Shown: in pieces, positions 20,885 through 22,826 of the stretch
Layout of the letters: each line of letters opens with the position of its first letter
Numbering within the stretch: position 1 is the first letter of the stretch
IMG/VR virus record: IMGVR_UViG_3300040808_001371
Location: 1 to 22,826 of that record
DNA length: 22,826 bases
Origin: a virus
Reading direction: 5' to 3' (one strand)
Notes under the pieces: generated by a model
The model's input: the letters and a program-made list of their open reading frames with translations, nothing else
Databases searched by the model: none
What the model was told of the DNA's origin: nothing
Program-made: the position numbers and the translations under genes

Positions 20885-21094
20885 TTAATTTCGATCAGTC
20901 TTGCAAAGCGCCGCCCACGTTTCATTCGCAATGATGATGTCTCGCAGTAGATCGTCGTCATTCTCCGACAGCCAGATCACAGTGCGACTGTCGTCGAAAT
21001 ACAGCGGCGAAGCTATATCGCAGTAGCTATTCGTCGTTGTTACGCACCCAGCGCTGAGCGCGAGCGGCAAGATCATTATCACTTTCCACATCAT
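20885..21094 (-). CDS. o-spanin (Rz1-like outer-membrane lipoprotein)
   Basis: A 69-residue protein starting MMWKVIMILPLALSAGC. The start at 21094 is chosen because AAAGGA lies eight bases upstream. The signal ends in S-A-G-C, so Cys17 would be the lipidated residue. The mature part (SYCDIASPLYFDDS then IIIANETWAALC) resembles Rz1-type proteins of other phages. The gene begins inside the i-spanin gene in another frame (68-nt overlap), as in the classic Rz/Rz1 arrangement. With the i-spanin it would bridge the periplasm and disrupt the outer membrane in the final step of lysis. Confidence 0.82.
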   Translation of the reverse strand: MMWKVIMILPLALSAGCVTTTNSYCDIASPLYFDDSRTVIWLSENDDDLLRDIIIANETWAALCKTDRN

Positions 21095-21251
21095 CACGCA
21101 CATCCTTTGCTGTTTGCATGGCCTCGATCCGGCGGCGCACATGCCGGTCACGCTCTGCATCGGCCCCGTCTGACCTTCCGCGCCAGTAAATGCCAAGCAG
21201 GCCCAGAACAAAAGCAGCGCCAGCGGCGAGGTATAGCTTTATCCGCGCCAC
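21027..21251 (-). CDS. i-spanin (Rz-like inner-membrane protein)
   Basis: A 74-residue protein with a GTG start at 21251, just after the endolysin stop. The N-terminus (KLYLAAGAAFVLGLLGIYW) is one transmembrane helix. The rest is charged and helical (GADAERDRHVRRRIEAMQTA, then DNDLAARAQRWVRNND), as expected for the periplasmic part of Rz. Short for the family. Its 3' half contains the start of the o-spanin gene in another frame. The two form the spanin complex. Confidence 0.8.
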   Translation of the reverse strand: MARIKLYLAAGAAFVLGLLGIYWRGRSDGADAERDRHVRRRIEAMQTAKDVRDDVESDNDLAARAQRWVRNNDE

Positions 21252-21254
21252 GCT

Positions 21255-21872
21255 TCACCGCCACCCAGAAGCCCAAGCCATGAGCCGTTCGCGCAGGATG
21301 AACATTGCCAGACCAATGATGATCAAACAGCCTCCGATGGCCACGATCTGAGCAGTGCCGTCAAGCGCCTGAAAGGCCGCTACAGCGCCACCAACAGCCG
21401 AAGCACCCTGCACCACCGAAGCCTGCACAGTGCGGCTCTGCGCGGCGCTACGGCGTGGCTCCGGCGCAGGCTGGCCGGTTGTCCAGTCGCTTGCCGGATA
21501 GACTTCGCGCTTCAGTTCGAAGTGTGGGCCATCGCGAAACTTCGACCAGCGCCCGCCCCATGTAATCTCTACGCCCTCAGCCTTTGCCGCAGCCTCTACA
21601 GCAGGGCCAAGTTTATGATAGAGAGGCCATGCAAACTCGGGACCGTTGGAGCCAATGGGCAGAAGATCAACGGCGTGTCCCGTGATGTGACGGCTGTTCA
21701 TGGTCTTGGATGCACCCGATGCGACCAGTTCAGCTTGTCGTTTCTTGCTGCGGACACCCTCGATGACGATGAAATCCAGCGGGCTTTCCTGCAAGGCGCG
21801 ATCAATCACCCGCCGAAGATCAGGATGAATTCCCTTCAGACTGGCAAGACTGCGCGCGCTGTATCGTCTCAT
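21255..21872 (-). CDS. Endolysin: M15-type peptidase with C-terminal membrane segment
   Basis: A 205-residue protein. The zinc-peptidase core is residues ~1-125: H62 and D69 in SRHITGHAVD and H117 in DGPHFEL are the metal ligands of M15 (T5-endolysin-like, L-alanyl-D-glutamate peptidase) enzymes. A Pro/Ala/Ser-rich linker follows, then a hydrophobic stretch at ~174-195 (AQIVAIGGCLIIIGLAMFIL) with positive residues after it, which is unusual for this family. It cuts peptidoglycan cross-links. The membrane segment could hold the enzyme at the inner membrane or give it holin-like action. The ATG overlaps the stop of the previous gene by four bases. Confidence 0.88.
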   Translation of the reverse strand: MRRYSARSLASLKGIHPDLRRVIDRALQESPLDFIVIEGVRSKKRQAELVASGASKTMNSRHITGHAVDLLPIGSNGPEFAWPLYHKLGPAVEAAAKAEGVEITWGGRWSKFRDGPHFELKREVYPASDWTTGQPAPEPRRSAAQSRTVQASVVQGASAVGGAVAAFQALDGTAQIVAIGGCLIIIGLAMFILRERLMAWASGWR

Positions 21873-22099
21873 TTGCCCACCTTGGCGATCAGGGCTTTGA
21901 TATCGTCGCGTATCTCGGCCAGCATTGCGTTGGTGTCTTCGCGCGCCTGTTTCGATATCTCCATGTCCTCTCTGCGTTGGTTCCAGAGCCGCTTGATTTC
22001 CTTCGTGTTCTCAACCGACCTAGCCTCAAGCCGAATGAGCCACACAAGAAAGCCAACGAAGCCGATGGCTACTGGCCAGAATTTCAATACCACGTCCAT
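21869..22099 (-). CDS. Small N-anchored coiled-coil protein, holin candidate
   Basis: A 76-residue protein: one transmembrane helix at ~5-22 (LKFWPVAIGFVGFLVWLI), then a long charged helix (ENTKEIKRLWNQRREDMEIS, ending IRDDIKALIAKVGK). It lies directly before the endolysin with an ATGA overlap, the usual place for a holin or holin-associated protein. One TM plus a cytoplasmic or periplasmic coiled coil is also compatible with a spanin-like or accessory role. Role assigned from position. Confidence 0.6.
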   Translation of the reverse strand: MDVVLKFWPVAIGFVGFLVWLIRLEARSVENTKEIKRLWNQRREDMEISKQAREDTNAMLAEIRDDIKALIAKVGK

Positions 22100-22100
22100 G

Positions 22101-22205
22101 TCACGCTCGCCTCTGTCGATTGCACTCCACCCAGATGTAACTCGCTCCCGGAGAAACCTGTAACTTGCCGCAGCCCGTCAGCGTGAGAGTGGTATTTTGT
22201 GCTAT
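22101..22205 (-). pseudogene. 34-codon reading frame with ATA in place of a start codon
   Basis: On the minus strand, GGAG stands six bases before ATA at 22205, and the frame that follows reads AQNTTLTLTGCGKLQVSP, then GASYIWVECNRQRRA, and stops at 22101, two bases before the ATG of the holin candidate. Spacing to the ribosome site, protein-like composition (Thr-rich beta, similar in style to short phage virion peptides) and fit to the operon suggest a gene whose ATG has become ATA, by mutation or by base-calling error. ATA start use is rare. Low confidence. Confidence 0.3.
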
Positions 22206-22240
22206 GTTGGTCTCCGTTCATTTCGGTTAAGGTGAGTGTA

Positions 22241-22483
22241 TCACGGTTGCTCTGGCCAAACAACGCTGCCGGGAAAGCCGTCTTGCTGCGGAACATCGCG
22301 CAGGGCCTGACGATAGGTCGCCCATGCGGCTTGATCCACAGGTGCATCCGCCACTTGCGTCCAATCTGAATCGGCAAGAATAGCATTGCGCATTTGCCTG
22401 ATCTCGGCCTCGCTCACAACGGGCGTATAGTCCTGCTGCGTTGTTTCGCCGGTCTGGGCATTGATGATGATTTCAATTGCCAT
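22241..22483 (-). CDS. Tail fibre assembly/chaperone-like protein
   Basis: An 80-residue protein. The C-terminal half matches the short phage tail assembly chaperone-type domain (DWTQVADAP, QAAWATYRQALRDVPQQDGF, PGSVVWPEQP). The N-terminal part (MAIEIIINAQTGETTQQDYT) is a typical start for such proteins. These are thought to help fold or attach tail fibres. GGGGTG lies five bases before the ATG, in a one-base overlap with the end of the upstream gene. Confidence 0.75.
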   Translation of the reverse strand: MAIEIIINAQTGETTQQDYTPVVSEAEIRQMRNAILADSDWTQVADAPVDQAAWATYRQALRDVPQQDGFPGSVVWPEQP

Positions 22484-22826
22484 TATTTCACCCCATAGAC
22501 GTTGATAAGTCCGCCATCGAACACAACACCGGCTGGCAATATGATTTCGACCGAAACAGATGTGCTGGCCGTTGTCAGCGTTGATGTAAATACACTGCTC
22601 GTCGCAGTTCTTGGATCGCTGCTTGCCAAGTCCGCCAATTGAGACATTCCGACGGATGTAGCCAAGTCAACACGAACAAAGCCACAGATATTATTTGCGC
22701 TATCAGAAGTTGATGTAACCAGTGCGCCCGCTGCCCCCGCAAATTTTATGCCCCGCGCAGCGTTGGAGGATAAATCAACGCCATCAAACACGGCCAGCAT
22801 GTGAGTAAAGTTGCTCAAATCAATGC
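22483..22826 (-). CDS. Tail-region structural protein, start at or beyond right edge
   Basis: The frame is open to the right edge. Possible starts are an ATG at 22800 or a TTG at 22818, neither with a clear ribosome site, so the true start is probably outside the window. The visible part (FTHMLAVFDGVDLSSNAARG, then a Thr/Ser/Ala-rich beta section, ending AGVVFDGGLINVYGVK) looks like a small virion protein, beta-rich, with no enzymatic motif. Its stop overlaps the ATG of the tail-chaperone-like gene. Confidence 0.65.
   Translation of the reverse strand, partial: IDLSNFTHMLAVFDGVDLSSNAARGIKFAGAAGALVTSTSDSANNICGFVRVDLATSVGMSQLADLASSDPRTATSSVFTSTLTTASTSVSVEIILPAGVVFDGGLINVYGVK

Noticed and set aside
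22084-22386. 100-codon minus-strand frame, with an internal ATG for 45 codons
   Set aside because: No ribosome site before either start, composition unlike a protein, and it overlaps the tail-chaperone-like and holin-candidate genes.
1-22826. tRNA or rRNA genes
   Set aside because: I saw no cloverleaf-like sequence with the conserved T-loop in the few non-coding stretches; this was by eye only.

Overview
This window looks like about half of the genome of a tailed double-stranded DNA bacteriophage. The moderately high GC content, the gene types (terminase, HK97-like portal, MuF head protein, prim-pol/helicase, RecA-like ATPase, DUF669-like protein) and the style of the small proteins suggest a phage of an alphaproteobacterium, possibly Rhodobacterales. 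That host is an inference from sequence feel, not from a search. No integrase is visible. One small Cro/CI-like HTH gene with a compact divergent promoter region leaves open a temperate or formerly temperate lifestyle. Major capsid, prohead protease, tail tube, tape measure and DNA polymerase genes are not in the window, and both edges cut through leftward structural genes, so the missing genes probably lie outside it.

Layout. (1) Positions 9357 to 1, leftward: two small genes, a remnant of one ParB/methyltransferase gene, an HNH endonuclease, a ParB-like/DNA methyltransferase fusion, terminase small and large subunits, portal with an extra C-terminal module, MuF-type head protein, three small structural proteins, and two proteins with repeated 51-residue blades. 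The second of these is cut by the left edge. Most genes are joined by ATGA-type overlaps. An internal promoter with a palindromic operator candidate lies at 2984-3032. (2) 9358-9756: a divergent non-coding region with an AT-rich tract, a rightward promoter overlapped by a dyad, and a strong leader hairpin. (3) 9757-20007, rightward early region: prim-pol/helicase, then (after two leftward genes including the HTH regulator) a recombination/replication cassette. It comprises a RecA-like ATPase, a DUF669-like putative ssDNA-binding protein, a Cas4-like PD-(D/E)XK nuclease, an SF2 helicase, a small four-cysteine protein and a VRR-NUC nuclease, followed by a chain of very small overlapping genes. 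(4) 20008-20085: a convergent junction with a perfect 11-bp inverted repeat. (5) 22826 to 20086, leftward: tail-related proteins, a lysis cassette (small membrane protein, M15 endolysin with C-terminal membrane segment, overlapping i-spanin/o-spanin) and, directly behind it, a secreted trypsin-like serine protease.

How it fits together: the early operon primes, unwinds and recombines DNA. The methyltransferase with the adjacent HNH gene looks like a mosaic modification/homing locus. The leftward operon packages DNA and builds the head. The far-right leftward operon makes tail parts and lyses the host. The most unusual items are the blade-repeat array inserted inside a duplicated tail-type protein, the mosaic methyltransferase beside an HNH gene and the remnant of a second methyltransferase, the exported protease in the lysis operon, and the face-to-face promoters around 12477.
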